From an uncultured Ruminococcus sp. (GTDB taxonomy: Bacteria; Bacillota; Clostridia; Oscillospirales; Ruminococcaceae), in NCBI GenBank assembly GCA_947178575.1, contig CAMWYX010000013.1:1-51668 (forward strand): DNA of 51,668 nucleotides, written 5' to 3'. The notes beneath the pieces were generated by a model. It made no database searches. It was not told the DNA's origin and saw only the letters and a program-made list of their open reading frames with translations. Both the position numbers and the translations under genes were made by a program. Below are positions 24,984 through 34,306 of the stretch, piece by piece; position 1 is the stretch's first letter, and every line of letters starts with the position of its first letter.

Positions 24984-25835
24984 TTATTCAAGTATTATAA
25001 ATGATTCCGGAACTGTTTCGCAGATACATGAAAAAACAAAATCCCTTGAAAGAATTTCATTGCATTTCTGTGCGGATTCCGGATTACTGAAAATTCCGAA
25101 AACAGCAGAACCGCTTCCGGTCATGCACGCAGATTCAGCACCGTTTGCAAGCATTATACGCTTTATATCTGCGACTTCGGGGAGTTGAACTGCTTTTTCA
25201 AAGATATTTTCTGTATACCGTGAAATATCTTCTTTTTTTTCTATTGCCTGAATCAGATTTTTTATATCAAGCGGAGAATAATTTTCAAGATTGTCTATCG
25301 CTTTATAGGCTTCGGCGGTTGAAACTCCTTCTTTTCCTTTGGCGATTACGAGTATTTTTCCGGAATAATCGGCAATTCTGGTGATTTTTTCGCCGATTCC
25401 CGTAACATATGCCGTACCTCCGCACAGAAAGAACGGAACATCTGCACCGATTTTTTCCGGTGATGAAAATGTTTTTCCGGTGAGCTTTTCAAGGCAGAAC
25501 AGCACGGCAGCGGAATCACTGCTTCCTCCGCCCATTCCGGCTTGTGAGGGTATACCTTTTTTTATATGGATTTTACAGCCGGTTTCGATTTTGTTTTCGT
25601 CAAGGAATTTACGAGCCGTTTTATATGCGATATTTTTTTCGTCGCATGGTATATCATCACTGGCGGATTCACAAATCAGTTCGATTCCTTTTTCCGTGAG
25701 TTCGACTGTTATTTCATCGTATATTCCGACTGTCTGGAATACGCTTTCTATTTCGTGATAGCCGTCGGCACGTCTGCCGGTTACGTCAAGAGCAAGATTT
25801 ATTTTTGCCGATGATTTAACTTTAATTTTTTTCAT
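24984..25835 (-). CDS. ispE: 4-diphosphocytidyl-2-C-methyl-D-erythritol kinase IspE
   Basis: This GHMP kinase phosphorylates CDP-methylerythritol in the non-mevalonate isoprenoid pathway. The 283-residue protein begins K-V-K-S-S-A-K-I-N-L-A-L-D-V and has the ATP-binding A-G-M-G-G-G-S-S-D-S-A-A (about 95-106) plus the C-terminal M-T-G-S-G-S-A-V-F-G. Its start lies 14 bp inside the end of the aminotransferase gene and lacks a strong ribosome site, so translation is likely coupled. Confidence 0.96.
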   Translation of the reverse strand: MKKIKVKSSAKINLALDVTGRRADGYHEIESVFQTVGIYDEITVELTEKGIELICESASDDIPCDEKNIAYKTARKFLDENKIETGCKIHIKKGIPSQAGMGGGSSDSAAVLFCLEKLTGKTFSSPEKIGADVPFFLCGGTAYVTGIGEKITRIADYSGKILVIAKGKEGVSTAEAYKAIDNLENYSPLDIKNLIQAIEKKEDISRYTENIFEKAVQLPEVADIKRIMLANGAESACMTGSGSAVFGIFSNPESAQKCNEILSRDFVFSCICETVPESFIILE

Positions 25836-27018
25836 TTTTTTCTGTCTCCAGACGTTTCAGGAATTTTTCGATACGGTTCATGGCTTCCATGAGGTGTTTA
25901 AGGGAATAGGCGTAAGAAATACGGATATATCCCTCTCCGGAATCGCCGAAAGCACTCCCCGGAACTACAGCGACTTTTTCCTCATAAAGCAGACGTTCGC
26001 AGAATACCTCGCTCGTAAGTCCGGTACTTTTGATACAAGGGAATACATAGAATGCTCCCTCCGGATTGAAGCAAGTCAGCCCGATTCTGTTAAATTCTTT
26101 TACAAGATAACGCCGTCTGATGTTGTATTCGTCAACCATTTTGGTGATTTCCGAATCACATGATTCAAGAGCTTCTATGGCGGCATTCTGGCTTATGTAC
26201 GGACTGCACATAATTCCGTACTGGTGTATTTTGAATATCTGGTGAATTATCGGTTCGGGAGCAGTGACGTATCCGAGCCTCCAGCCGGTCATTGCGTATG
26301 CCTTTGAGAATCCGTTGACATAGATTGTTCTTTCAGCCATATCTGGAAGTTCGATAATCGAACAATGCCGTCTGCCGTATGTAAGCTCGGAGTAAATTTC
26401 GTCAGAGAGAATCATAATATCAGTATTCCGGAGGAAGTCGGCAATGGGTTCGAGGTCTTCACGTGTCATTATAGCACCGGTCGGATTGTTCGGATACGGA
26501 AGTATAAGAAGTTTTGTGCGTTCGGTTATTTTGTCTTTCATATCGTCAACGGTGAGCTTGAAGTTGTTTTCGATTTTTGTAGGAACAGGAACAGCTTTTC
26601 CGCCGATAAGTTCCACAAGAGGAGCATAACAGACAAAGCACGGCTCAACAATAAGAACTTCGTCACCAGGGTCAATAAGTCCACGCACGGCGAGGTCAAT
26701 AGCTTCCGAACCGCCGACGGTTACAATAATTTCGTTGGCAGGGGAATATTTTACTCCGTGTTTTTTTTCGATTCGTTTTGAAATTGCTTCACGCAGGGGA
26801 GCAATTCCGAGATTAGGACCGTAAACAATATGCTTTCTTTCAAGTACCTGAATAGCCGAGCGTCTGATTACCCAAGGAGTAGAGAAATCCGGTTCGCCTA
26901 CTCCGAGTGAGATAACTCCTTCCATAGTTGCGGCAATATCAAAGAATTTACGTATTCCGGAGGGCTTTATTTTTTTGATTCTGTCTGAAAGAATTTTATC
27001 ATAATCAATCACTTTCAA
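25822..27018 (-). CDS. Class I/II pyridoxal phosphate-dependent aminotransferase
   Basis: The 398-residue fold-type I aminotransferase has the cofactor lysine in Y-V-N-G-F-S-K-A-Y-A-M-T-G-W-R-L-G-Y (about 232), the S-D-E-I-Y-S-E-L segment and a C-terminal arginine in G-E-G-Y-I-R-I-S-Y. It falls in the aspartate/aromatic aminotransferase group, with a wide range of possible amino acid substrates. The gene overlaps the Lrp-type regulator by four bases, and such regulator-aminotransferase pairs are common, suggesting control by an amino acid effector. Confidence 0.9.
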   Translation of the reverse strand: MKVIDYDKILSDRIKKIKPSGIRKFFDIAATMEGVISLGVGEPDFSTPWVIRRSAIQVLERKHIVYGPNLGIAPLREAISKRIEKKHGVKYSPANEIIVTVGGSEAIDLAVRGLIDPGDEVLIVEPCFVCYAPLVELIGGKAVPVPTKIENNFKLTVDDMKDKITERTKLLILPYPNNPTGAIMTREDLEPIADFLRNTDIMILSDEIYSELTYGRRHCSIIELPDMAERTIYVNGFSKAYAMTGWRLGYVTAPEPIIHQIFKIHQYGIMCSPYISQNAAIEALESCDSEITKMVDEYNIRRRYLVKEFNRIGLTCFNPEGAFYVFPCIKSTGLTSEVFCERLLYEEKVAVVPGSAFGDSGEGYIRISYAYSLKHLMEAMNRIEKFLKRLETEKNEKN

Positions 27019-27494
27019 CCCAGCCCCCTTTCGTCTGTTTCATCATCGTCGATGAAAATACCTTTTTCCTTGTATTTTTTCAGAATGAAGTGTGTTGATG
27101 TGGAAAGTATTCCGTCGATAGTTGCAAGGCGTTCCGACACAAAATATGCAACATCTTTGAGGTTACCGCCTTTGACTTCAACGGAAAGGTCATATGCTCC
27201 CGACGACATAAGACTGATGCTTTCAACTTCATCATACATCATGATTGTTTTTGCAATGTCATCGAATCCGCAGTCACGCTGAGGAGTTACTTTTAACTGA
27301 ATAGTGGCATATACTGCTGATTTGTCGAATTTATCGTCGTCAAGAATCACGCTGTATCCACGGATAATTCCCTGTTGTTCGAGACGGTGTATTTCCTCCG
27401 CCGCCTGTTCCGGAGGAATGCCGAGTATTTCCCCGAGTGCACTGTTTGAAATACGGGCATTCTGCTGTAATATTCTGATTATCTCGTTTTTCAT
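27015..27494 (-). CDS. Lrp/AsnC family transcriptional regulator
   Basis: The 159-residue protein has an N-terminal winged helix (A-R-I-S-N-S-A-L-G-E-I-L-G-I-P, about 12-30) and a C-terminal RAM/AsnC domain (about 65-145) that binds amino acids and builds octamers. It is first gene of the operon with the aminotransferase and ispE and probably regulates it. ATG 27494 is preferred over the ATG at 27503, which crowds AAAGGAA. Confidence 0.93.
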   Translation of the reverse strand: MKNEIIRILQQNARISNSALGEILGIPPEQAAEEIHRLEQQGIIRGYSVILDDDKFDKSAVYATIQLKVTPQRDCGFDDIAKTIMMYDEVESISLMSSGAYDLSVEVKGGNLKDVAYFVSERLATIDGILSTSTHFILKKYKEKGIFIDDDETDERGLG

Positions 27495-27547
27495 GTAAAT
27501 CATTTCCTTTCTTTGATGAGTAAAATATATAAAATTATATATTTGTC

Positions 27548-28390
27548 TTATATTTTTATAAAATTCGGCTGATGTTTTCTGAAATAACAGATTTTATCAA
27601 ATCCGGCTAATTTTGCAAGAGATATGCCGTCGGAAATATTTGCGCCGATGTCGCTTACTTTGTGGGCGTCCGAACCTATGGAAATAATTTCGCCTCCGAG
27701 TTCTTTGAAAAGCCGGATATATTTGAGTGACGGAAAAGTTGTCCCGAACCCCTGACGTATACCGGAAGTATTTATTTCTATGCCTTTTCCGTTCTGTGCG
27801 AGTGTGCGGAGCGATTCGGCGATTATTTCATCAAATATTTTGAGATTGGGAGTAATACTGTTGCGTATTTTCATATATCTCAGGCAGTATGTCAGATGAC
27901 CCAGAATATCGAATTTTCCCCACCGGCACATTTTATATATTCCGTTGAAATATCTTTCAAGAAGATTATTTATTTCCTTGGTTGTCATGTGATAATAATT
28001 TATGTAGTAGAAATCTTTTTCGCCGTCAATCTGATGTAATGAAGCAATAATGAAATCAAGACGGGGGTCTGAGGCGATTTTTTCTGCAATATCAATGTCG
28101 GCAAGTGGTTGACCCATTTCGATACCACATATGAGATTGAATCCGGAATATTTTTTTTTCAGTTCGGTCAAAGCTGAAACAGATGCTTCAAAATCGTCTT
28201 TATAATTAAAATAGTCAAATAATTCTGTATTATGATAGTGTTCTTTCGGATACCATGTACTGCATTCGCAGTGGTCTGTAACCGCATATGCACTGAGATT
28301 GAGTTCTTTTGCACGTTCAATCATCTGTATAATATCGGCTTCGGAGTCCATAGAAAATTGAGTATGCGTGTGACAGTCGATAAGATTCAT
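27548..28390 (-). CDS. PHP domain histidinol-phosphatase
   Basis: The 280-residue protein begins L-I-D-C-H-T-H-T-Q-F-S-M-D-S (HxH metal site) and continues A-V-T-D-H-C-E and G-I-E-M-G-Q, with S-D-A-H near the end: the four PHP motifs. Length and pattern fit HisK/HisJ-type histidinol-phosphatases, which make histidinol in histidine biosynthesis. No other his gene is in the window, so a different phosphoester substrate is possible. Confidence 0.85.
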   Translation of the reverse strand: MNLIDCHTHTQFSMDSEADIIQMIERAKELNLSAYAVTDHCECSTWYPKEHYHNTELFDYFNYKDDFEASVSALTELKKKYSGFNLICGIEMGQPLADIDIAEKIASDPRLDFIIASLHQIDGEKDFYYINYYHMTTKEINNLLERYFNGIYKMCRWGKFDILGHLTYCLRYMKIRNSITPNLKIFDEIIAESLRTLAQNGKGIEINTSGIRQGFGTTFPSLKYIRLFKELGGEIISIGSDAHKVSDIGANISDGISLAKLAGFDKICYFRKHQPNFIKI

Positions 28391-28424
28391 TAAAATCGGC
28401 CTCCCTGAATATAGATTGAACTAT

Positions 28425-28453
28425 ATTATAACACATAATCCGGAAAAATTCCA
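28425..28453 (-). promoter_or_regulatory. Probable promoter of the PHP phosphatase gene
   Basis: TATAAT (28430-28425, minus strand) preceded by TGT gives an extended -10; the -35 TGGAAT is poor. It lies 35 bp ahead of the gene start. Confidence 0.5.
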
Positions 28454-28502
28454 TAGTTTCATAAAAAAATATATAGTTAAATAAGAAAAATAATAATATC
28501 CC

Positions 28503-28531
28503 TTTATTTTTCCGGAAATATATGTTATAAT
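28503..28531 (+). promoter_or_regulatory. Promoter of the ACT-DUF711-kinase operon
   Basis: TTTATT (28503-28508), 17 bp and TATAAT (28526-28531), with an extended TGt. Its spacer TTTCCGGAAATATATGT matches 15 of 17 bases in the spacer of the promoter at 34507-34535, including the palindrome TTCCGGAA, so both may bind the same factor. Confidence 0.65.
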
Positions 28532-28594
28532 TAATAACGGTTCAGTGATTTCTGAAACAATATCAAGATGTAATATCAAGGAGGCACTTTTTAT

Positions 28595-28864
28595 ATGAGA
28601 GCTGTAGTAACTGTAATCGGAAAAGATAATGTGGGCATACTCAGCAAAGTAAGCGGAATATGTGCGGATATGGGAGTAAACGTACTTGAAGTCACACAGA
28701 GCGTTCTTCAGGATATGTTCGCTATGATAATGCTGGTGGATATTTCTGATATGACCGACGATTTTTCCGTTCTGGCAGACAGAATGACAAATCTCGGCGA
28801 AAAACTCGGACTTTCTATCCATACAATGCATGAGGATATTTTCAACTCTATGCACAATATATAA
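28595..28864 (+). CDS. ACT domain-containing protein (UPF0237)
   Basis: The 89-residue protein is a lone ACT domain: M-R-A-V-V-T-V-I-G-K-D-N-V-G-I-L, the ligand-loop start, and a second half ending in H-T-M-H-E-D-I-F-N. ACT domains sense small molecules, usually amino acids, by dimerising. The next gene, DUF711, is its constant partner in Firmicutes and Gram-negatives, and the two are 17 bp apart with good ribosome sites. No ligand is known to me. Confidence 0.9.
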   Translation: MRAVVTVIGKDNVGILSKVSGICADMGVNVLEVTQSVLQDMFAMIMLVDISDMTDDFSVLADRMTNLGEKLGLSIHTMHEDIFNSMHNI

Positions 28865-28881
28865 CAGAGGAGTATTAGTTC

Positions 28882-30240
28882 ATGCTTAATATTTATAATA
28901 TTCTCGAAACTATCAAAATGATTCAGGACGAATGTCTTGATATACGTACAATAACTATGGGAATATCTCTCCTTGACTGTATTGATACGGATATTGACAG
29001 AGCCTGTGAAAAAGTATATGAAAAAATCGTCAGAAAGGCACAGAATCTTGTATCTACAGGAAAGAAAATCGAAAAGGAATACGGTATTCCGATTGTAAAC
29101 AAGCGTATTTCGGTTACGCCTGTTTCGATGCTTGCTGCGGTATGCCCGAATGATAATCCTGTTAAATTTGCGAAAGCACTCCAGCGTGCAGCCGATACCT
29201 GCGGAGTCAATTTTATCGGCGGATATTCCGCACTTGTTCAGAAAGGATTTTCGGCAGGAGATGAAGCACTTATACGCTCCATTCCGGAAGCCCTCGATGT
29301 AACGCAGAATATCTGTTCATCTGTGAACATAGGTTCTACAAAATCCGGAATAAATATGGACGCTGTAAGGCTCATGGGTCAGATTGTAAAGGAAACCGCC
29401 GAAAGAACAGCAGACCGTGATTGTATCGGTGCGGCAAAGCTTGTTATATTCTGCAATGCCGTTGAAGATAATCCGTTTATGGCAGGTGCTTTTCACGGTG
29501 TGGGAGAGCCGGACTGCGAAATACACGTCGGTGTTTCCGGACCGGGAGTTGTGCGTTCTGCACTTGCAAAATATCCCGATGCTTCAATAAATGAACTTGC
29601 AGATATAATCAAGAAAACAGCGTTTAAAATAACCCGTATGGGTCAGCTTGTAGGAGCGAGAGCCTCCGAACTTCTGGGCGTTCCGTTCGGAATCGTTGAC
29701 CTTTCCCTTGCACCCACTCCGGCGATAGGCGACAGCGTTGCACATATAATCGAGGAAATGGGAATAGAAATGTGCGGAACTCATGGAACTACTGCGTGTC
29801 TTGCCATGCTCAACGATGCGGTTAAAAAGGGCGGAGTTATGGCATCTTCAACAGTCGGCGGACTTTCGGGAGCATTTATACCTGTTTCCGAAGATGCCGG
29901 AATGATAGATGCGGCAGTTGCCGGAGTACTCAGTCTCGAAAAGTTAGAGGCAATGACTGCTGTATGCTCTGTCGGTCTTGATATGATAGTAGTTCCGGGA
30001 GATATAGCTCCGGAGACCATTTCCGCAATTATCGCCGATGAAGCCGCTATCGGCATGGTTAATACAAAAACAACGGCTGTAAGACTTATTCCGGCTGTAG
30101 GCAAAAAAGAGGGAGAAATGCTTGAATTCGGCGGACTTCTCGGAAGCGGTCCTGTTATGCCGGTCAAGGGAAAATCCTCGGCGAAGTTTATAAACCGTGG
30201 CGGACGTATTCCTGCTCCTATGCAAAGCCTTAAAAACTGA
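28882..30240 (+). CDS. PFL family protein (DUF711/UPF0210)
   Basis: The 452-residue protein has the UPF0210 pattern, including [14 protein letters not shown] and [11 protein letters not shown]. The family shows a fold related to pyruvate formate-lyase, but it has no known reaction and carries no glycyl-radical motif here. It is co-transcribed with the ACT protein, implying regulation by a small ligand, and is followed within 5 bp by a kinase-like gene. Confidence 0.9.
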   Translation: MLNIYNILETIKMIQDECLDIRTITMGISLLDCIDTDIDRACEKVYEKIVRKAQNLVSTGKKIEKEYGIPIVNKRISVTPVSMLAAVCPNDNPVKFAKALQRAADTCGVNFIGGYSALVQKGFSAGDEALIRSIPEALDVTQNICSSVNIGSTKSGINMDAVRLMGQIVKETAERTADRDCIGAAKLVIFCNAVEDNPFMAGAFHGVGEPDCEIHVGVSGPGVVRSALAKYPDASINELADIIKKTAFKITRMGQLVGARASELLGVPFGIVDLSLAPTPAIGDSVAHIIEEMGIEMCGTHGTTACLAMLNDAVKKGGVMASSTVGGLSGAFIPVSEDAGMIDAAVAGVLSLEKLEAMTAVCSVGLDMIVVPGDIAPETISAIIADEAAIGMVNTKTTAVRLIPAVGKKEGEMLEFGGLLGSGPVMPVKGKSSAKFINRGGRIPAPMQSLKN

Positions 30241-30244
30241 ATCC

Positions 30245-31108
30245 ATGGACGTAAACAGATTAACAGAACTTTTCGGCGTTTACGGAGCTGTTTCGGTCGG
30301 AAAGCTGAAAAACGGTCATATCAACGAAACGTATATCGTTGAATGCAAGACGGGACGCTATATATTACAGTCGATAAACCGTGACGTTTTTGAAAAGCCG
30401 GAAACAATAATGAGGAATATTTCTTTTATTGAAGATGTTTTTGCATCTGAACGCAGAGTTACAGTTCCGCATTTCATGAAATCCGGCGGACGGAACTATG
30501 CACGGTATGACGGCAGAATCTGGAGACTTTATGAATATATTGAAAGCTGGGACAATTACCCGAATAGAGAATATATTCACGGTTTTGCGGTCGGGACTTT
30601 TATGCGTGTTGTCAATTCCGGAGATTTCAAGTTCCGGAACACAATAACAGGATTTCATGATTTCGGCGACGGAATGGAGATTTTCAAATCGCTCATGCCT
30701 ATGCGGAACATTCACGGCGATACAAAATCATCAAATATAATTTACAGTGAACGTCCGGCGGTGATTGACCTTGATACGGCGATGTACAGTTTCGCAATGG
30801 TTGATTACGGCGATATGATTCGTTCGCTTACAACCGGAGGCGTGAATCTTGATACAATATATCAGGCAACCAAAGGTTTTGCAGACGGTCTGGAAAATAT
30901 GCTTACCGGTGCGGAAATAAATTCGCTGTATTACGGAATCATACTTGTAATACGTGAACTTTTCCGGCGTTACAGCAATGAACACGGATTTCCCAATCTG
31001 ACTTCCGGAGAGTGTGCGGAACGGGCGGAACAGCTTGTTACTCAGCTCGGATATATCCGCCGGAATGAGAAAGCTATAATAAAAATAATCGGCGAATGTT
31101 TTGAATAA
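30245..31108 (+). CDS. APH-type phosphotransferase (N-acetylhexosamine kinase-like)
   Basis: The 287-residue protein kinase-like enzyme has I-N-E-T-Y-I-V near the N-terminus (about 24-30), the catalytic loop I-H-G-D-T-K-S-S-N-I (about 157-166) and I-D-L-D-T (about 175) with the metal-binding aspartate. This is the pattern of the aminoglycoside phosphotransferase enzyme family, whose housekeeping members phosphorylate sugars (NahK), choline or homoserine. An antibiotic-resistance role is unlikely. The ATG at 30245 has no good ribosome site and probably relies on coupling to DUF711. Confidence 0.8.
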   Translation: MDVNRLTELFGVYGAVSVGKLKNGHINETYIVECKTGRYILQSINRDVFEKPETIMRNISFIEDVFASERRVTVPHFMKSGGRNYARYDGRIWRLYEYIESWDNYPNREYIHGFAVGTFMRVVNSGDFKFRNTITGFHDFGDGMEIFKSLMPMRNIHGDTKSSNIIYSERPAVIDLDTAMYSFAMVDYGDMIRSLTTGGVNLDTIYQATKGFADGLENMLTGAEINSLYYGIILVIRELFRRYSNEHGFPNLTSGECAERAEQLVTQLGYIRRNEKAIIKIIGECFE

Positions 31109-31119
31109 GAAGTTAAAAT

Positions 31120-31152
31120 AAAAAACGGTGGCTTTAAAAGTCACCGTTTTTT
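31120..31152. terminator. Bidirectional terminator between kinase gene and ilvE
   Basis: A stem with core CGGTGGCT / AGTCACCG, flanked by A-run and T-run, lies 11 bp after the kinase stop and 5 bp from the convergent ilvE stop, serving both. Confidence 0.88.
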
Positions 31153-31157
31153 GTGAA

Positions 31158-32225
31158 TTATTTTACTTCAACAGTCCAGCCGAAAGTATCTTCAATTTTG
31201 CCCCACTGGATACCTGTCATTGTATCATAGAGCATCTGGGAAATCTTTCCGATTTTGTTGTCGTTTATTTCCATGACTTTATCATTCCATTTGAGATGAC
31301 CTACAGGGGAAATAACGGCGGCTGTACCTGTTCCGAAAACCTCCTGAAGCTTGCCGGAATCGTAAGCATCGGCAATTTCCTGAATTGTGATACGCTTTTC
31401 TGTTACTGTAATTCCTTTGCTCCGGCATACTTCGATAGCGGATTTTCTTGTTATTCCGGGGAGAATAGAGCCCTGAAGCTCCGGAGTTATAACTTCGCCG
31501 TCGATAACAAAGAATATATTCATTGCTCCGACTTCCTCAATGTATTTCTGTTCAACGCCGTCAAGCCAGAGAACCTGAGAATAATTCTGCTTGTGAGCCT
31601 CGTCCTGACCGATAAGTGAAGCGGCATAATTTCCGCCGGTTTTGGCAAATCCCATACCGCCACGGACTGCACGTACATATTTGCTTTCAACGTAAATATT
31701 TACAGGGTCGAGACCGCTTGCATAATATGCTCCTGACGGTGAAAGAATTATCATAAACAGATAGTGTTCGCCGGGCTTTACGCCGAGGAACGGGTCGCAG
31801 GCGAATATATACGGTCTGATATACAGTGATTCTCCGTCTTTTGAGGGAACCCAGTCTTTTTCAATTTTAAGGAGTTCCATAAGGCACTGCATACCGAGTT
31901 CCTCCGGAAGTTCCGGAATAACGAGACGTTCATTTGATTTGTTGAGACGTTTGAAATTTTCATCGGGACGGAACAGCTGAACTTTGCCGTCAGCGGTGCG
32001 GTAGGCTTTCAGACCCTCGAAAACTGTCTGACCGTAATGCAGACACATTGCAGCAGGGGAAAGTTCGATATTGCCATATGGTCTGATTTCGGGGTCATGC
32101 CAGCCCTGACCTTTGTCATATGGCATAACAAGCATATAATCAGTAAAGATGTGACCGAAGCCGAGAGCATCGCCGGGGTGGGGTTTAGCTTTTAAAGACT
32201 CTGCTTTAGTGAATTTGATTTCCAT
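31158..32225 (-). CDS. ilvE: Branched-chain amino acid aminotransferase IlvE
   Basis: It interconverts Leu, Ile and Val with their 2-oxo acids using glutamate. The 355-residue fold-type IV enzyme has R-P-Y-I-F-A-C-D, the cofactor lysine in [21 protein letters not shown] and [11 protein letters not shown]. The long form is typical of class IIa bacterial and eukaryotic BCATs. Start M-E-I-K-F-T-K-A follows GAGGTC. A 46-residue membrane peptide gene lies just upstream in the same transcript. Confidence 0.95.
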   Translation of the reverse strand: MEIKFTKAESLKAKPHPGDALGFGHIFTDYMLVMPYDKGQGWHDPEIRPYGNIELSPAAMCLHYGQTVFEGLKAYRTADGKVQLFRPDENFKRLNKSNERLVIPELPEELGMQCLMELLKIEKDWVPSKDGESLYIRPYIFACDPFLGVKPGEHYLFMIILSPSGAYYASGLDPVNIYVESKYVRAVRGGMGFAKTGGNYAASLIGQDEAHKQNYSQVLWLDGVEQKYIEEVGAMNIFFVIDGEVITPELQGSILPGITRKSAIEVCRSKGITVTEKRITIQEIADAYDSGKLQEVFGTGTAAVISPVGHLKWNDKVMEINDNKIGKISQMLYDTMTGIQWGKIEDTFGWTVEVK

Positions 32226-32250
32226 TTTATAAGACCTCTTTTTTATAGAA

Positions 32251-32391
32251 TTAACAGAAAGCATTTATCCGGTCGGCGGAGTAATATTCTTTTTTATAAA
32301 TCTTTGAACATACAATGATACCGGCAACAGCGGTAACTGCAAGTATTACAGCAGAAACCGAAACAGCAGTGATTTTAGCGTTTTTTGTCAT
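32251..32391 (-). CDS. 46-residue single-pass membrane peptide ahead of ilvE
   Basis: An open frame preceded by GGAGG eight bases from its ATG encodes a small protein: a basic start (M-T-K-N-A-K), a hydrophobic segment [19 protein letters not shown] (about 9-27) and a charged tail S-K-I-Y-K-K-E-Y-Y. It lies between a strong promoter and ilvE, 25 bp before ilvE. It is not a classical attenuator leader, since no run of Leu, Ile or Val codons precedes a terminator. Function is unknown. Confidence 0.7.
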   Translation of the reverse strand: MTKNAKITAVSVSAVILAVTAVAGIIVCSKIYKKEYYSADRINAFC

Positions 32392-32432
32392 AACAATTAC
32401 CTCCACAGCCGAAAAAATACATTTACAGACTA

Positions 32433-32461
32433 ATTATACCATATTTTCCATACATATGCAA
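32433..32461 (-). promoter_or_regulatory. Promoter of the small peptide-ilvE operon
   Basis: TTGCAT (32461-32456), a 17-bp spacer and TATAAT (32438-32433) preceded by TGG on the minus strand. No T-box or leader attenuator was seen between it and the genes. Confidence 0.8.
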
Positions 32462-32520
32462 TAAAAAAATACACAAAATATCATATTTCAATTTATTTAT
32501 TTTTGTTACAGACAACTATA

Positions 32521-33135
32521 TTATTCATCATAAGTGCGTACACGGAGTACAGCGCCGAGTGATTCGGCAACTTTGCGGGCTTCTTCAATCTGTTCAGCAG
32601 GAATAACATCAACGACAGACATTATGACACGTGCGGATTTCTGCTTAACGCAGTCGGCTGTGAATTTCTGCATAGCTTCCCAAGCGTTATCGAATTTAGG
32701 TCGTGTCACTTTCATATATTCGTCTTTAGTTCCGGCGTTGAGACTTACAGAAACAATATCCATAACGTCACAGAGTTCCTTTGCGATTGAGCGTTCGTTA
32801 ATCAAATCGCCGAGACCGTTGGTGTTGATTCTGAGAGCAGGACAATCGGGGAGTGATTTCAGATTATCGGCGACTGCAACAAGAGCATCAAGATGACAGG
32901 TCGGCTCACCATAACCGCAGAAAACGATTTCCTTGTATTTTGCAACATCAATTTTTCTCATATCTTCGAGGATTTCCTCGACAGATGGTTCATGCTCCAG
33001 CCAGAGGGGGTCTGAACCATATGCACCGTCAGCGTGATTCCTTATGCAGAATGTACAATTACAGGGACATTTATTTGTGAGATTTACATAAAGATTATCT
33101 CCTACTTCATAAAATATATTCATAGCCTTTTTCAT
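32521..33135 (-). CDS. TatD-associated radical SAM protein
   Basis: The 204-residue protein has the radical SAM cluster motif C-P-C-N-C-T-F-C (CxxxCxxC, about 19-26), preceded by L-Y-V-N-L-T-N-K, and a G-Y-G-E-P-T glycine motif (about 74-79). It matches the short family usually named for its linkage to tatD, and a tatD gene lies 2.6 kb away. The reaction is unknown. It follows alr by 37 bp, with AAGGAG before the ATG, so it is probably in the alr transcript. Confidence 0.88.
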   Translation of the reverse strand: MKKAMNIFYEVGDNLYVNLTNKCPCNCTFCIRNHADGAYGSDPLWLEHEPSVEEILEDMRKIDVAKYKEIVFCGYGEPTCHLDALVAVADNLKSLPDCPALRINTNGLGDLINERSIAKELCDVMDIVSVSLNAGTKDEYMKVTRPKFDNAWEAMQKFTADCVKQKSARVIMSVVDVIPAEQIEEARKVAESLGAVLRVRTYDE

Positions 33136-33172
33136 GTTTAATTCTCCTTTTGATTCATACGGTTTTAATATT

Positions 33173-34306
33173 TCAGTTTATGTAGATTCTCGGAACTCTC
33201 TTGGATATTCCGCATACTATTTCATATCCTATAGTTCCGCAGATTTCCGCAATATCGTCAGCGGTGATAATATCATCGCCGTCACGTCCGATAAGAGTAA
33301 CAATATCTCCCGATTCCGCCTCCGGAACATCAGATACATCAATCATAAGCTGGTCCATACATACACGCCCGATTATTCTGCACCGTTTTCCGTGTACGAG
33401 AATTTCTCCCTTTGAGGAAAGAAGCCGTGAATATCCGTCTGCATAGCCTATGGTTATGGTTGCAATCCGCATATTTTTTTCTGTGATGAATGTTCTTCCA
33501 TAGCTTATACAAGTTCCTGATTCTACCGTTTTTACCTGTGATATGACGGCTTTGAGTTCCATAACCGGCTCGATTCCGTCGGGAACAGCGAGTTTTCTGT
33601 CAGGGTGAAGTCCGTAAAGGATAATTCCGGCTCGTGAAAGAGTGCTTTTGGGGGAATTTCTGTAGCAGGTTGCGGCACTGTTCATGAAGTGTATGTGAGG
33701 AAGTTTTATTCCAAGTTTGACGAGTATATCATATGTATCGAGTATGAATTTCTCCTGAGCGTCCGAATAGGCAATATCTTCCGGAGAATCGCTGTCGGCA
33801 GATGCAAAGTGAGTATATATTCCCTCGACGGAAATTTTATCGGTCTGCATTATTCTGAGTATTTCGGAGGCACAGTCCTCGCATGAATCATATTTCAGAC
33901 CGATTCGTCCCATTCCTGTATCAATTTTAATATGACATCGTAAAGGTTCGGGAGTATTTTTTGAGAGAGCTATGGCGTAATCCATAGATACAACACCCTG
34001 AATGATATTGTACATTGCTGTTTCGTGGGCGTATTCCGGCGGTGTATAGCCAAGAATAAGAATTTCCGCATCAGCACAGAATTTACGCACAGCGATAGCT
34101 TCGTCAAGATTTGATACGGCAAAATATTTAATTCCGCATTCATGAAGCGTGCGGATAATGTGTTCATCTCCGTGACCGTAGGCATCAGCCTTGACAACAG
34201 CCATAATATCAGTAGATGAACTGTTGAGACTTCTGACGATTTCGAGATTTTTTCTTAGCTGAGGCAGTGAAACTTCCGCCCATGCTCTTTTGAGATATGG
34301 TTTCAT
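33173..34306 (-). CDS. alr: Alanine racemase
   Basis: It makes D-alanine for peptidoglycan. The 377-residue enzyme has the cofactor lysine in A-V-V-K-A-D-A-Y-G-H-G (about 38) and the second catalytic tyrosine in C-I-S-Y-G-R-T-F. The ATG is at 34306, with a TTG one codon before. No ribosome site lies next to it; the nearest (AAAGGAGG, 34366-34359) is 52 nt upstream behind a hairpin. A 16-codon frame (GTG 34356 to TGA) overlaps the ATG as TGATG, so coupling is another possible way of initiating. Confidence 0.95.
   Translation of the reverse strand: MKPYLKRAWAEVSLPQLRKNLEIVRSLNSSSTDIMAVVKADAYGHGDEHIIRTLHECGIKYFAVSNLDEAIAVRKFCADAEILILGYTPPEYAHETAMYNIIQGVVSMDYAIALSKNTPEPLRCHIKIDTGMGRIGLKYDSCEDCASEILRIMQTDKISVEGIYTHFASADSDSPEDIAYSDAQEKFILDTYDILVKLGIKLPHIHFMNSAATCYRNSPKSTLSRAGIILYGLHPDRKLAVPDGIEPVMELKAVISQVKTVESGTCISYGRTFITEKNMRIATITIGYADGYSRLLSSKGEILVHGKRCRIIGRVCMDQLMIDVSDVPEAESGDIVTLIGRDGDDIITADDIAEICGTIGYEIVCGISKRVPRIYIN

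Noticed and set aside
30245..31108. Aminoglycoside resistance phosphotransferase
   Set aside because: The fold is shared, but the gene sits in a housekeeping operon without mobile sequences and resembles sugar kinases more.
32392..32520. T-box or leucine-type attenuator for ilvE
   Set aside because: No specifier loop, T-box sequence or terminator was found between the promoter and the genes.
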